The notes under the pieces were generated by a model. It saw only the letters and a program-made list of their open reading frames with translations, did no database searches and was not told the origin of the DNA. DNA of 64,000 bases, taken from NCBI RefSeq assembly GCF_005871085.1, contig NZ_VAUP01000037.1, positions 62,001 to 126,000 on the forward strand, in the 5' to 3' direction. Positions 44,543-53,621 of the stretch are shown in pieces (within the stretch, counting starts at the first letter, position 1; each line of letters begins with the position of its first letter). The stretch is from Xanthobacter autotrophicus (GTDB lineage: Bacteria; Pseudomonadota; Alphaproteobacteria; Rhizobiales; Xanthobacteraceae). The translations under genes and the position numbers were made by a program.

Positions 44543-45288
44543 CCCCCGTCAAACTTGATCGCAGCGTCAAGCGCACGCACCGGACAGGGGATTTCGGGAT
44601 CGAAATCCTGTTTCCAGGAATGACGCTTGGCCAGGGCGACAGCGGTATCGGCGCAATCGGCCGAATCGATCAGGCACTGATCGGGCCGGGGGGCTTCGTC
44701 GCGTTGCACCCGCATCGCGACGACGAAATCCTCACCTATATGCGCGGTGGCACCATGCTGCATCGCGACACGGTCGGCAACGAGGAAGTGCTGACCAAGA
44801 CCCGGCTGATGCTGATGAACGCCGGGCACACGTTCCAGCATGAGGAAAAGATGGTGGGCACGGAGGACATCGAAGCCCTTCAGATCTTCATCCGCCCTCG
44901 CGCTCCGGCTCTCGAACCGATGGTGCAGTTCCATGACTTTCCCGATGCGATCAGCCAGGACGAGTGGCGGCTGATCGCCGGCCCGAAAGGCGAGGCGCCG
45001 CTGGAATTGCGGGCCGCCGCCTGGGTGCAGGACAGCCATCTGTCCGCCGGCGCCAAGCTAGCCCTCCCTGCCGTGCCTGTCCCCGGTGCGATGCGGCTGC
45101 TCTACGTCTTCGCGGGCCGTGCATCGGTCGGGACCAAGGCTCTCTGCGACGGCGAAAGCCTGGTGCTGGACGATGAAGCCTATGTGGTCGAGGCCCAGGC
45201 CGACACCGATCTGGTGCTGTTCACTACGGACGCCAGCGTACCGGTCTTCAAGGGCGGCATGTTCAGCGGGAATGTCCTCGCCCGTTGA
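44539..45288 (+). CDS. Pirin family protein (YhhW-like)
   Basis: A 249-residue pirin with FVALHPHRDDEILTYMRGG, MLMNAGHTFQHEEKM and ALQIFIRPR, the conserved metal ligands of the N-terminal cupin (His-His, His, Glu). It is shorter than the pirin encoded at 41881 and belongs to the YhhW/YhaK style, for which quercetinase activity is known in E. coli. Translationally coupled to the OYE gene by ATGA. The paired occurrence in both divergent clusters suggests pirin acts on or protects the same pathway. Confidence 0.9.
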   Translation: MTPVKLDRSVKRTHRTGDFGIEILFPGMTLGQGDSGIGAIGRIDQALIGPGGFVALHPHRDDEILTYMRGGTMLHRDTVGNEEVLTKTRLMLMNAGHTFQHEEKMVGTEDIEALQIFIRPRAPALEPMVQFHDFPDAISQDEWRLIAGPKGEAPLELRAAAWVQDSHLSAGAKLALPAVPVPGAMRLLYVFAGRASVGTKALCDGESLVLDDEAYVVEAQADTDLVLFTTDASVPVFKGGMFSGNVLAR

Positions 45289-45387
45289 GCCACCGGAACA
45301 GAACGTGCCGACTGCAAAAGGGTGGCGGACTTCCCATCACCGCCCTCGGCACGTCTTCCTCAACACAGTTTGCAAAGGAGACACCCT

Positions 45388-46119
45388 ATGTCCAAGGGAA
45401 CCGTAGTGATCACGGGGGCCGCGAACGGAATCGGCCAGTTCTATGCGAAACGGCTGGCGGCCGATGGCTTCGACATCGCCGTCGCCGATGTCGCCGAGGC
45501 CGATGCGACCCGCGCCGTCGTGGAAGCCGAAGGGCGGAAATTCTTCTCGGCCGTTGTCGACGTCACTTCGCCGGACTCGACGCTCCGGTTCGCTGCGGCT
45601 GTCGAGGCGGCGCTGCCGCCAGTAGTCGCGCTGGTCAACAATGCCGGGATCTACCCCTGGAAGTCGTTCGAGGACACCGACTTCGCCACTTGGAAAAAAG
45701 TCCTGAGCGTCAACGTCGACGGCCCCTTCCTGATGACCAAGGCCTTCCTGCCAGGCATGAGGGCCCGCAAATATGGCCGCATCGTCAATGTCGCCAGCAC
45801 GACCTTCTGGCTGAACGCGCCGCAGATGACGGCCTATATCGCCAGCAAGGGCGGCGTCATCGGCTTCACCCGCGCGCTGGCCAGCGAAATCGGCGGCGAT
45901 GGCGTGACGGCGAACGTCATCGCGCCCGGCCTGACCAATACGGCGACAATGAGGGGCGTAAACCAGGATATCTACGAATACCTCCCCAAGCAGCAGGCCA
46001 TTCCCCGGGTCATCGAGCCCGAGGATCTGGTGGGCGTCGTATCTTTCCTCTGCTCGAAAGACTCCGGCTTCGTGACTGGCCAGACAATCGCGACGGACGG
46101 GGGCCAGGTCCGGCTCTGA
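45388..46119 (+). CDS. Short-chain dehydrogenase/reductase
   Basis: A 243-residue SDR: VVITGAANGIGQFYAKRLA at the N-terminus, NNAG, IVNVASTTF with catalytic Ser/Thr, YIASKGG (Tyr-Lys) and GQTIATDGGQVRL at the end. The ATG is placed behind AAAGGAG with seven-base spacing. It follows the pirin gene by 99 bases. With the OYE it would interconvert an alcohol/ketone of an alicyclic or terpenoid-like compound; the substrate is inferred only from context. Confidence 0.92.
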   Translation: MSKGTVVITGAANGIGQFYAKRLAADGFDIAVADVAEADATRAVVEAEGRKFFSAVVDVTSPDSTLRFAAAVEAALPPVVALVNNAGIYPWKSFEDTDFATWKKVLSVNVDGPFLMTKAFLPGMRARKYGRIVNVASTTFWLNAPQMTAYIASKGGVIGFTRALASEIGGDGVTANVIAPGLTNTATMRGVNQDIYEYLPKQQAIPRVIEPEDLVGVVSFLCSKDSGFVTGQTIATDGGQVRL

Positions 46120-46357
46120 TGAAAAGGTCGACGGCCGCATGCCGCAAATGGGAGTGATCGGCTCCCTATCGGTTGAACCTACGCGCAAGCATTCGCCCGG
46201 ACAATTCTTGAAGCCATCTCAACACCACGTGGCGCCCTTGCGGGAGACACACCTATTCGGCTGGCCCGAGCGTCTGCGTCTGGCATGGGAACGCGAGTTG
46301 AGGTGCGGCATTGCCGACCACCCCGATATCGGCATAAAATTAATGGCTAGGTAGAAA

Positions 46358-46379
46358 TTAATCCGTTGATGGAACAATG
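46358..46379. promoter_or_regulatory. LysR box candidate 3, at the regulator's own start
   Basis: TTAATCCGTTGATGGAACAAT overlaps the LysR start region and keeps the core TCC-N6-GGANCAAT found at 43071 and 43282, suggesting autoregulation. Confidence 0.5.
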
Positions 46380-47267
46380 CATGTGGAGTTGCTGAATGAC
46401 ATGGCTCTCTTCGTCGAGGTCGTGAAGGCGCGGAGTTTCCGCCGAGCGGCTGAAACGATCGGCATGCCCAACTCCACCCTGTCCCGCCGGATCGGACTTC
46501 TCGAGAAGGCGATCGGCTTGCGTCTCCTGCACCGCACCACACGCAAGATCGAGTTGACGGAAGCTGGCCAGATCTATTTCGAGCGCTGCAAGCGTATTGT
46601 CGACGAGGCGCGGCTCGCCCATGAGCAACTTGGGGAGATTCTGGCCCAGCCGAGTGGTGTGCTGCGCGTCTCCCTGCCGGTTGACTTTGCCACGACGTTT
46701 CTGGCGCCGCAGATTGCCGAATTCTCGCGGCGCTATCCAGGCATAAGCTTCGAGTTCGACCTCACTCCGCGCAGAGTGGATCTCGTGACCGAGCCGTTTG
46801 ATGTGGCGATCCGTATGGGAGAACAGCCTGATTCAAATCTGATCGCGCGCCAGATCGCCGTTCTTCCGCGTTATCTTTATGCTTCACCGCGGTATCTTGA
46901 ACTATATGGCGAGCCCCGCCAGCCGGCCGATCTGTCCGGCCACGAGTGCCTGCGCATGCGCCCGTCAGCCAATGTCTGGACGCTGCATGACGCGACGGAG
47001 GCGATCGACGTCACGGTCGGCGGCCGATTCCAACTCAACAGTATCGGGATGATGCGGCGCCTCGCCGCGTTCGATCTGGGCATCGCCATGCTGGCGGAGG
47101 AAATCGTCGCCGACGACCTGGCCAACGGACGGCTGCGTCGCGTCCTGCCACAGTGGCAGGCCACGCCGGTCCCCGTCTATGCGATCACCGAAACACGCTT
47201 GTTGCCGGCAAAGACGCTACGATTCATAGACTTCCTGCACGATTACATGATACATAAACCTAAATGA
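46377..47267 (+). CDS. LysR-family transcriptional regulator
   Basis: A 296-residue LysR protein with MALFVEVVKARSFRRAAETI and MPNSTLSRRIGLLEKAIGLR (HTH), then an effector domain of the AaeR/DsdC-like type. The frame starts at ATG 46377; ATG 46401 would start at MALFVEVV, a common LysR N-terminus, and would clear the operator. It follows the OYE-pirin-SDR cluster on the same strand. Three copies of a TCC-N6-GGANCAAT box link it to both divergent promoters. Confidence 0.9.
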   Translation: MHVELLNDMALFVEVVKARSFRRAAETIGMPNSTLSRRIGLLEKAIGLRLLHRTTRKIELTEAGQIYFERCKRIVDEARLAHEQLGEILAQPSGVLRVSLPVDFATTFLAPQIAEFSRRYPGISFEFDLTPRRVDLVTEPFDVAIRMGEQPDSNLIARQIAVLPRYLYASPRYLELYGEPRQPADLSGHECLRMRPSANVWTLHDATEAIDVTVGGRFQLNSIGMMRRLAAFDLGIAMLAEEIVADDLANGRLRRVLPQWQATPVPVYAITETRLLPAKTLRFIDFLHDYMIHKPK

Positions 47268-48210
47268 GAATTATATCTCACCACAATATCAAAAATTATT
47301 CCAATGCATCACAGGCCGCAGACGTTTTCGTAATTCTTAATTGATCCGATGGATTGAATACAAAAATTAATATTTAAATATTTCTTTTGATGCGATTCGC
47401 TCCACGAACTCTATCTGCATGAACACAAAGCGCTCGGTGCGGGGGAAGTGCGACGAAGGCAATGTCCATCAAATGCCGAGGCTAAACATCGCACGAAGTC
47501 TCGGGCGATGCGGGCTTCGCAGCCGAGGCGAACATCGCGGCATGAAGGGGCGCCGATCAACGCCGATCTGCTCTCCTGCAGGGCGACGCGGGATGACGAA
47601 GATACCCCTGATCCGCGAGATGGCCCGACCCCTCAGATGTGCCGGGCGGCGCAATCGATGTCGACTACGCCAGCAGCCGGTCATGCCGGGTTCAGACAGA
47701 TCATGCAGGTCATAGGCTTCCGAGTACTTCTGGTGCGAATCCTCAAGTACTTCCGGCCATAATGAGCGAAAATCTGCACCTATCACAATATCATTAAGCT
47801 CACACCAACAGGACGTTAAGTGTATATAGCGAAATATCGCCCATCAATCCTACGTAATAAAACAATTGCTCGGACAGTTACCTAGCTGAGGCAATGTTAT
47901 TTCAGCGCACGCTCCGGTCCTCCGGTCGAATCAATTCCGTCGTTCCGCTTCACATGACAAAGTCATACCTGCCTGTCTTCCAACCAGTAAAGCGTCGCCC
48001 GTAGAGATAAGTAAATGTAATGTTTTCGATTGACAGCCCTAAAAAGCCCTACATTCATTTTCCCCAGAATGGAATTGTCCGTATCGCGCGTAAATATGCA
48101 ATTAATTTGTCGATCACCTGAAAGCGCTCCGTGACTGGATTGTGCATTACGCATGCGCAGGCTTTCTACGCAAGCTTCCACTCTTTACTTGCCACTGTAT
48201 CCAAGTGCGC
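47268..48210. other. AT-richer stretch without a recognisable gene
   Basis: Overlapping short frames on both strands at 47419-47786 show no family similarity and no good ribosome-binding site. The flanks (47270-47420, 47770-48060) are the most AT-rich part of the window and may hold promoters, but no inverted repeat comparable to the others was found. This looks like a join between two gene blocks. Confidence 0.45.
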
Positions 48211-49011
48211 TCAGACAAAATGCAACGAGACACTTCCAAAATCCTTGTAGCGCACATCAATCCAGTCACCCCGTGCGACCGGTACGGCCTCGGTGATGCC
48301 TCCGGTCAGAATCAAGGCCTCGGCCGGCACTTCCCATCCTTCCCCTTTGCGTCCCAACATATTGGCGAGCATGGCCACGCTCGCCGCGGGGTGACCTAGC
48401 ACCGTGGCTCCGACACCCTCGGCGACGACGCTGCCGTTCTTCTCCAAGACGACATTGAGACGGTGAAGATCGGAGGCGGCAAACGGCGTCGTAGAGCTTC
48501 CGACGACGTAGCGCGCCGCCGAGGTATTGTCCGCAATCACGCTCTTGAGGTCGAATCTGAAATCGCGATAACGCGAATCTATCACTTCCACTGCCGGGAC
48601 AATCCGGTCGGTCGCGGCAAGCACCATATCGATATCCACGCCCGGACCGGACAGGGGCCGTTTCAGCACGAACCCGACCTCGGCCTCGACTTTGGGATGG
48701 ATCAGCGCATCCATAGCGATCTCCCCGCCATCGGGCACCATCCCATAGTCAGTGATGAAGCCATGGATGGGGTCCTCCACGCCCATTTGCGTCATCTTCG
48801 CCAAAGAGGTCAGGCCCATCTTCAGTCCGGTGATGCGTACGCCGCGCGCCACCTTGCGCGCCCGGATGCAATCCTGAATGGCGTACGCCTCCTCCCAACT
48901 CAAATCGGGACAATCATCAGTGATCTTCGTGATCGCGCGGCGCTCCAATTCAGCATTTTCGAGATGCTCGGCGAACGCTTCCAGAGTCTTCCAATCCAGG
49001 GCCATGGCCAT
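48211..49011 (-). CDS. 4-oxalocrotonate decarboxylase-like (2-oxo-3-hexenedioate decarboxylase)
   Basis: A 266-residue member of the fumarylacetoacetate-hydrolase-like hydratase/decarboxylase family: SWEEAYAIQDCIRARKVARG, ITGLKMGLTSLAKMTQMGV, HPKVEAEVGFVLKRPLSGPG (metal Glu pair) and GHPAASVAMLAN. GITDYGM-type residues in HGFITDYGM match the decarboxylases (DmpH/XylI) rather than the hydratases. It starts at ATG 49011 or 49005; the upstream open frame to 49329 is not protein-like. It would convert oxalocrotonate to 2-oxopent-4-enoate in the meta-cleavage pathway. Confidence 0.85.
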   Translation of the reverse strand: MAMALDWKTLEAFAEHLENAELERRAITKITDDCPDLSWEEAYAIQDCIRARKVARGVRITGLKMGLTSLAKMTQMGVEDPIHGFITDYGMVPDGGEIAMDALIHPKVEAEVGFVLKRPLSGPGVDIDMVLAATDRIVPAVEVIDSRYRDFRFDLKSVIADNTSAARYVVGSSTTPFAASDLHRLNVVLEKNGSVVAEGVGATVLGHPAASVAMLANMLGRKGEGWEVPAEALILTGGITEAVPVARGDWIDVRYKDFGSVSLHFV

Positions 49012-49109
49012 TCCATCCCAACTCATCCCGGCAGGGGGGCTCGTGCGTTCCTCGCGCCTCAAGCTGAACCCGCGCGTCTCTCCTTCTTGGCGACGGTAAC
49101 GAGCCGCCG

Positions 49110-49123
49110 CCCCCCCCCCCCCC
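49110..49123. repeat. Homopolymer of 14 C
   Basis: A run of 14 C (14 G on the coding strand) lies between the dioxygenase stop (49148) and the decarboxylase start (49011). It is in the leader of the decarboxylase gene. Such a tract is rare in bacteria outside phase-variable loci, and it is also a common place for assembly error. Confidence 0.8.
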
Positions 49124-49147
49124 GCCACCCAAAGCTGACGCTTGATC

Positions 49148-50236
49148 CTATCGCGATACGGCATGCTCATTGATGCCGGAGAGACCATCTGTCCCGGCCA
49201 GAAGGAGCGCGGCTTCCGCGGCGATGTAGCGGTTCGGCGTGCGGTACCGGGTCGGCCCGTCATGAGGCGTGCCGTAGGTGTCGAATTCCGTGGGCAAGGG
49301 CGCGCCGTACCAGATGATCGCGCTGTCAAGGTGGTCCTGCACCCAGTTCACCGGCGCCCATGACGGGTCGGTGATGATGTAACCCGGCGTCCCGACCAGC
49401 TCGATGCGGTTGCCGCCCGGCTCGAAGACGTAGACGAACTGAGCCTGGCTGACCCCGTGAAGGGCGGGACCCGCCTCCAGTTCGAGCCCCTGGTCGGTCA
49501 TCACATCGCAGATGTCGGCAAGATGCTGGGAATTGCCGTACAGGAAGGCCACATGGTGCAGGCGGCCGCCCTGCCCGGCGCCGTCTTTCACCAGGGCGAT
49601 GTCATGGGATCGGGTCATCGCCCGCAGCCAGGCCCCAGCCTCGGTGTGATCGCTGAGGAGGATGTGCTCGCTGAGCTTGAAGCCGAGGTGCTCGGCAAAG
49701 AAGCGCCGGTTGTCGCTCACATTGCGCGACAGGATATTGAGATGATCGAGGCCCGAGATGGGAACGCCCCGCAGCGGCCGGCGCTGCACGCGATTGAGCA
49801 CCACGCTCCTGTCGTCCCGCTCCGGCTGATAGTATTCAACTTCCCAGTGGATGCGCTGCACGGCGCCATCCGGCAGGGTGAACTCGAAGGACGGGCCGAT
49901 GCCCTGTTCGCCCTCGACCCAGCCGCGGGCGAGACCGCTGTCCTTGATCGATTTCACCCGGCGCTCCAGGGCCGCCGGCGACATGGCCCGCCATCCTGCG
50001 AAACCCATGCCGGGGCGCTCGCGATAGGTGATCTTCAGCGAATGCCGGTAGGCCTCCTGCCAGCCGCGGAGGAATACGGAATCGCCGCTGCGGCCGGTCT
50101 CGATCATGCCGAGGAGGTCCCGGAAGAACCACACTGTCTCATCAACACATGGCGAGAACAGTTCGAACGATGACAGCTCGGCGATGTCGAAGATGGGCTC
50201 AGCCATCTGGTGTGTGGTGACAGGGTTGATCGTCAT
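49148..50236 (-). CDS. Catechol 2,3-dioxygenase-type extradiol dioxygenase
   Basis: A 362-residue two-domain vicinal-oxygen-chelate enzyme. The catalytic C-terminal half has GLDHLNILSRNVSDNRRFF (His), RLHHVAFLYGNSQHLADICD (His) and FVYVFEPGGNRIELVG (Glu), the Fe(II) triad. GGAGG precedes ATG 50236. It follows the aldolase gene after a 145-base gap that may contain its own promoter. Ring cleavage of a catechol would give a 2-hydroxymuconic-semialdehyde-type product for the decarboxylase, hydratase and aldolase encoded here. A dehydrogenase and tautomerase for that route are not visible nearby. Confidence 0.9.
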   Translation of the reverse strand: MTINPVTTHQMAEPIFDIAELSSFELFSPCVDETVWFFRDLLGMIETGRSGDSVFLRGWQEAYRHSLKITYRERPGMGFAGWRAMSPAALERRVKSIKDSGLARGWVEGEQGIGPSFEFTLPDGAVQRIHWEVEYYQPERDDRSVVLNRVQRRPLRGVPISGLDHLNILSRNVSDNRRFFAEHLGFKLSEHILLSDHTEAGAWLRAMTRSHDIALVKDGAGQGGRLHHVAFLYGNSQHLADICDVMTDQGLELEAGPALHGVSQAQFVYVFEPGGNRIELVGTPGYIITDPSWAPVNWVQDHLDSAIIWYGAPLPTEFDTYGTPHDGPTRYRTPNRYIAAEAALLLAGTDGLSGINEHAVSR

Positions 50237-50381
50237 GTTGTTCCTCCCAATGGTTCCTACGCGACACCGTCCAGCGAAACCGCGCACCTGCATGCTCAAC
50301 ACCAAGATTTTATTGCGAAATACACATATGAGTTAAGTCATAATGTAATAAACGTTCTGAGCTCCATAATGGACACTAAGA

Positions 50382-51161
50382 TCAGGCGGATCCCGGCTTT
50401 CCCAAGAACTGGGCCGCGAGCTTCTCGGTGCCGCGGGCGAGCACGCCGACATCGACACCGACGGCCGTGAAGGTGGTGCCGAGGGTGATGCAGCGCGCCG
50501 CGAAGGCGGGATCGGGGGTGAGGATGCCCGCAGGCTTGCCCGCCTCACGGATCCGCACGATGGCTGCCTCCACCGCGGCGACCACCTCCGCATGGCCCGG
50601 CTCCCCCGGATAGCCGAGGCTCGCCGCGAGGTCGGCGGGCCCGATAAAGATGCCATCCACGCCATCGACTGCGGCGATGTGCTCGATCTCGTCGATCGCT
50701 TCGCGGGTTTCGACCTGGACCAGCAGGCAGAGTTCCGCCGCGGCTTTCCGGGCATAACCTGGTACGCGCCCGAAACGCGTCGCCCTGGTCAGCCCCGAGA
50801 CGCCGCGGATGCCGTCGGGCGCGTAGCGCATGGCCCTGACCGCGGCCCCCGCCTCGTCCGCATTCTGCACATAGGGCACGAGAAGCGTCTGGGCGCCGAT
50901 GTCGAGAAAGCGTTTGATGAGCACGGCATCGTTGCTGGCCGGGCGGACCACCGGGACGACGGGATAGGGCGCGACCGCCTGCAGCTGGCCGAGCGTGCGG
51001 ACCGGATCGGACGGTGAGTGCTCGGTGTCGAACAGCAGCCAGTCGAAGCCGGAGCCAGCCGCGATTTCCGCCGAATAGGGGTCGGGCAGGCTGCACCAGA
51101 GCCCGATCTGCTGACGCCCCTCGGCCAGCGCGCGCTTGAAGGGATTGATGGGTAGATCCAT
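50382..51161 (-). CDS. HpcH/HpaI-family class II aldolase
   Basis: A 259-residue HpaI-like aldolase: [14 protein letters not shown] (catalytic His), [11 protein letters not shown] (Arg), [16 protein letters not shown] (metal Glu) and [17 protein letters not shown] (metal Asp). These divalent-metal aldolases split 4-hydroxy-2-oxo acids to pyruvate and an aldehyde. It starts at ATG 51161, seven bases after the hydratase stop. A partial duplicate lies at 53287-53613. It is probably the last step of the meta-cleavage pathway. Confidence 0.92.
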   Translation of the reverse strand: MDLPINPFKRALAEGRQQIGLWCSLPDPYSAEIAAGSGFDWLLFDTEHSPSDPVRTLGQLQAVAPYPVVPVVRPASNDAVLIKRFLDIGAQTLLVPYVQNADEAGAAVRAMRYAPDGIRGVSGLTRATRFGRVPGYARKAAAELCLLVQVETREAIDEIEHIAAVDGVDGIFIGPADLAASLGYPGEPGHAEVVAAVEAAIVRIREAGKPAGILTPDPAFAARCITLGTTFTAVGVDVGVLARGTEKLAAQFLGKPGSA

Positions 51162-51168
51162 GGCCGCC

Positions 51169-51951
51169 TCAGATGAACGAGACGCCGATGGCGCCGAGCG
51201 GACCGTAGTCCACCTGAATGATATCCCCGGCCGTGATGTCGACCGGCCGGGTGAAGGATCCGGCGAGCACGATCTGACCTTTCTCCAGTCCGGTGCCAAC
51301 CACATGGAGCTTGTTGACGAGCCAGGCGATGCCGGCGGCGGGGTGGCCCATGATGCCCGCGGAAACCCCGGTCTCCTCGATGATCCCGTTCTGCGACAGG
51401 GTCGCGCCCACCCAGCGCAGGTCCACGTCGAACGGACGAACCGGCCGTCCGCCGACCACGATCGAGCCGAAGGCGGCGTTGTCGGCGATGGTGTCGGTGA
51501 TCGCGCGCGGCACCTCGGTGCGATAGTCGATCACCTCGAGGGCGGGGACGACGAATTCGGTGGCGCGCAGCACGTCGTAGATGCGTACGCCGGGACCGGC
51601 GAGGTCTTCGCCCATGATGAAGGCGAGCTCCACCTCCAGCCGGGGCTTGATGAAGCGCGACGCCGGGATCCTGGCGCCGTCGTTGTAGAAGGCATCATCG
51701 AGGATCCGCCCGTAGTCTGGCTCCGTCATCTTCGAGGCGAGCTGCATGGCGCGCGAGGTCAGGCCGATCTTGTGGCCGGCGACCCGGGCGCCAGCGGCGA
51801 TGCGCGCCTGTGCCCAATAATCCTGGATGCGATAGGCATCCTCGATCTCGATGTCCGGAAAGGTCTTGCTCAATTGCGGGATGGGCTTGCGCTCCCGCTC
51901 CGCTTGCAGCAGCAATTCTGCACCCTTGCGGCGGTCTTCTTCCGACAGCAT
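51169..51951 (-). CDS. 2-oxo-hept-3-ene-dioate/2-oxopent-4-enoate hydratase (HpaH-like)
   Basis: A 260-residue hydratase of the FAH family: [57 protein letters not shown] and [15 protein letters not shown]. The start at ATG 51951 has GGAGGAG with seven-base spacing. It adds water to the 2-oxo-enoate made by ring cleavage, producing the aldolase substrate. It is the first gene of a minus-strand operon beginning opposite an IclR gene. Highly similar to the product of 53622-54404. Confidence 0.92.
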   Translation of the reverse strand: MLSEEDRRKGAELLLQAERERKPIPQLSKTFPDIEIEDAYRIQDYWAQARIAAGARVAGHKIGLTSRAMQLASKMTEPDYGRILDDAFYNDGARIPASRFIKPRLEVELAFIMGEDLAGPGVRIYDVLRATEFVVPALEVIDYRTEVPRAITDTIADNAAFGSIVVGGRPVRPFDVDLRWVGATLSQNGIIEETGVSAGIMGHPAAGIAWLVNKLHVVGTGLEKGQIVLAGSFTRPVDITAGDIIQVDYGPLGAIGVSFI

Positions 51952-52125
51952 CAAAAACTCCTCCAGGTTGACGACGACAAGGCGATCACCGCAGCGCCGC
52001 GCCGGGTGTGGCATGGTGAAAAGCAGCTACGCGCCTGCGGCCCTCCCGCATCGCGGCGACTTCGCCGCAGGGAAGGGCAATGCGGCCGGCAATGCGCGCG
52101 GACCGATGCCCCGACAGGGCCGGCC

Positions 52126-52221
52126 TCATCGAGCAGGCGCGCTGAAATCTTGGAATTGCTGACGACCGCTCCAGCCGAAGCTTGCGGCAGCCGGGCGCAC
52201 TTGAGCCGGCGGGATGCCCAT
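52126..52221 (-). other. 31-codon open frame with a strong ribosome-binding site
   Basis: ATG 52221 (MGIPPAQVRPAAASFGWSGR…) is preceded by GGAGGAG six bases upstream and ends at TGA 52126, in the leader of the hydratase operon. It has no known family. It could be a leader peptide or the stump of a lost first gene. The rest of 51952-52377 holds only the operator. Confidence 0.3.
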
Positions 52222-52323
52222 GGTCAAACTCCTCCCTGATGACGTTCTTCGCCCGAATGAGGCATCGACCGCTGCCACGCAGCACCGATGCTCTTCCAGA
52301 GCGAGAATGTTCTTATTGAAGCT

Positions 52324-52353
52324 CATCAATCGATACATATGTATCGATTGATG
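52324..52353. promoter_or_regulatory. 30-base perfect palindrome, IclR operator
   Basis: CATCAATCGATACAT is followed immediately by its exact reverse complement, ATGTATCGATTGATG. It lies 24 bases before the IclR start and upstream of the divergent hydratase/aldolase operon. A partly matching site (AACGATACA…GCATCGTT) occurs at 60312-60331. Confidence 0.75.
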
Positions 52354-52377
52354 AATGATAGTTTTGAGAGGCACGGC

Positions 52378-53235
52378 ATGTCAACGACAAAGTCGCGGCC
52401 GCGTGCAACTGCACGCGCAGCCACCCCGCCTGCGGCAGCCCCGGGCCCGGAGGCACCGATGGGCGAGGCGGCACGCGGCGAGATGCGCCTGATTTCACGG
52501 GCGGCAGCGATCCTGCGGGCCATTGCCGATCATCCCACCGGCCTGAGCCTCGGGCAGATCGCCAAGGAAACCGGGCTGTCACGCGCCACTGTCCAGCGCC
52601 TCGTGGACGCCCTCGAGGTGGAGGGGCTGCTTGCCAAGAGCGACCTCGTGCCCGGCGTGCGGCTCGGGGTGGAGATCGCGCGCATCGCGGCCTCGGTTCA
52701 CCGGGACGTGGCACTCCTGGTCCGGCCGATTCTCGAAAGGCTCAACGCCGAAGTCGGAGAAACGGTGGATCTCACCATGCTGCAGGGCGATGCTGCCCTC
52801 GTCGTCGATCAGGTGCAGCCCGCGCGGGCCCTTCGGGTCGTCTCCCATATCGGAACGCCGCTGCCGCTCCATTGCACGGCGAGCGGCAAGGCCCACCTCT
52901 CCCAGATGAGCGGCCAGGAGGCTTCGAGCCACCTCGTCCACCCGCTGACCCGCTACACCGACAAGACGATCACCAGCCACCAGGAACTGCTGGCCGGCAT
53001 CGCCAATCCGGCTGATGACTGCTTCGTCGACGACGAGGAGTTCGCGAGCGGAGTCTGCGCGCTTGCTCTGCCGGTTCGAGGATTGGTCAGCGGCAACTAT
53101 GTGCTCTCCGTATCGCTTCCCAAGCAACGTTTTGACGAGAGCCGCGGCACCGTCGCGGACGCGCTCCGACGATGCCGCGATGCCGTGGAACGAATGGCCG
53201 GGACGGGTCCGGCGGGCCACCGTCCAGCGAAGTGA
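52378..53235 (+). CDS. IclR-family transcriptional regulator
   Basis: A 285-residue IclR protein. It begins with a basic Ala/Pro-rich stretch. A winged HTH follows (AAAILRAIADHPTGLSLGQI, ETGLSRATVQRLVDALEVEG), then the GAF-like effector domain with HCTASGKAHLSQM and the C-terminal FASGVCALALPV. ATG 52378 with GAGAGG is chosen; the longer frame would include the operator. IclR regulators of aromatic pathways commonly act as activators or repressors on divergent operons, here the hydratase/aldolase/dioxygenase genes. Confidence 0.92.
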   Translation: MSTTKSRPRATARAATPPAAAPGPEAPMGEAARGEMRLISRAAAILRAIADHPTGLSLGQIAKETGLSRATVQRLVDALEVEGLLAKSDLVPGVRLGVEIARIAASVHRDVALLVRPILERLNAEVGETVDLTMLQGDAALVVDQVQPARALRVVSHIGTPLPLHCTASGKAHLSQMSGQEASSHLVHPLTRYTDKTITSHQELLAGIANPADDCFVDDEEFASGVCALALPVRGLVSGNYVLSVSLPKQRFDESRGTVADALRRCRDAVERMAGTGPAGHRPAK

Positions 53236-53286
53236 TGTCCCGGCTTCTACCCGGGGCCGACAGGCTCAAGGGCACATCGGAAACCC

Positions 53287-53613
53287 TTAGGCCCGGAAGC
53301 GGGCGGCGAGGCCTTCCGTCGCCCGTGCCAGGATGCCGGCATCCACTCCCACTGCGGTGAAGAGCGCGCCGATCTCGATGCACCGACGGGCGAAGGCCTC
53401 GTCCCCCGTCAGGATGCCCGCTGGCCTACCGGCGGCTTGGATGCGGCGAATGGGCACGTCCGCCGGCGAATGTTCCGTGTCGAGGAGCAGCCAGTCGAAG
53501 CCGGAGCCGGCCACGATTTCGACCGCATAGGCATTCGCCAGCGTGCACCAGAGCCCGAGCTGCGGCCGCCTCGCCCGGAGCGCGTGTTTGAAGAGGTTGC
53601 GTGGCAGGTCCAT
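53287..53613 (-). pseudogene. HpcH/HpaI aldolase with large in-frame internal deletion
   Basis: A 108-residue frame starting [18 protein letters not shown]… [17 protein letters not shown], homologous to the first 52 residues of the aldolase at 50382. It jumps directly to [20 protein letters not shown]… [12 protein letters not shown], homologous to its last 55. The middle, about 150 residues with the catalytic Arg and both metal ligands (Glu, Asp), is gone although the frame is kept. It follows the duplicate hydratase by eight bases, as in the intact pair. It cannot catalyse aldol cleavage. Confidence 0.9.
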
Positions 53614-53621
53614 GGTCGTCC

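Noticed and set aside
47419-47786. Overlapping frames of about 100 codons on both strands
   Set aside because: No family, no start signal and heavy Arg/Pro content; treated as noncoding.
48211-49329. The decarboxylase starting at 49329 (372 residues)
   Set aside because: The extra N-terminal residues run through the poly-C tract and antisense of the dioxygenase end, and homologues start near 49011.
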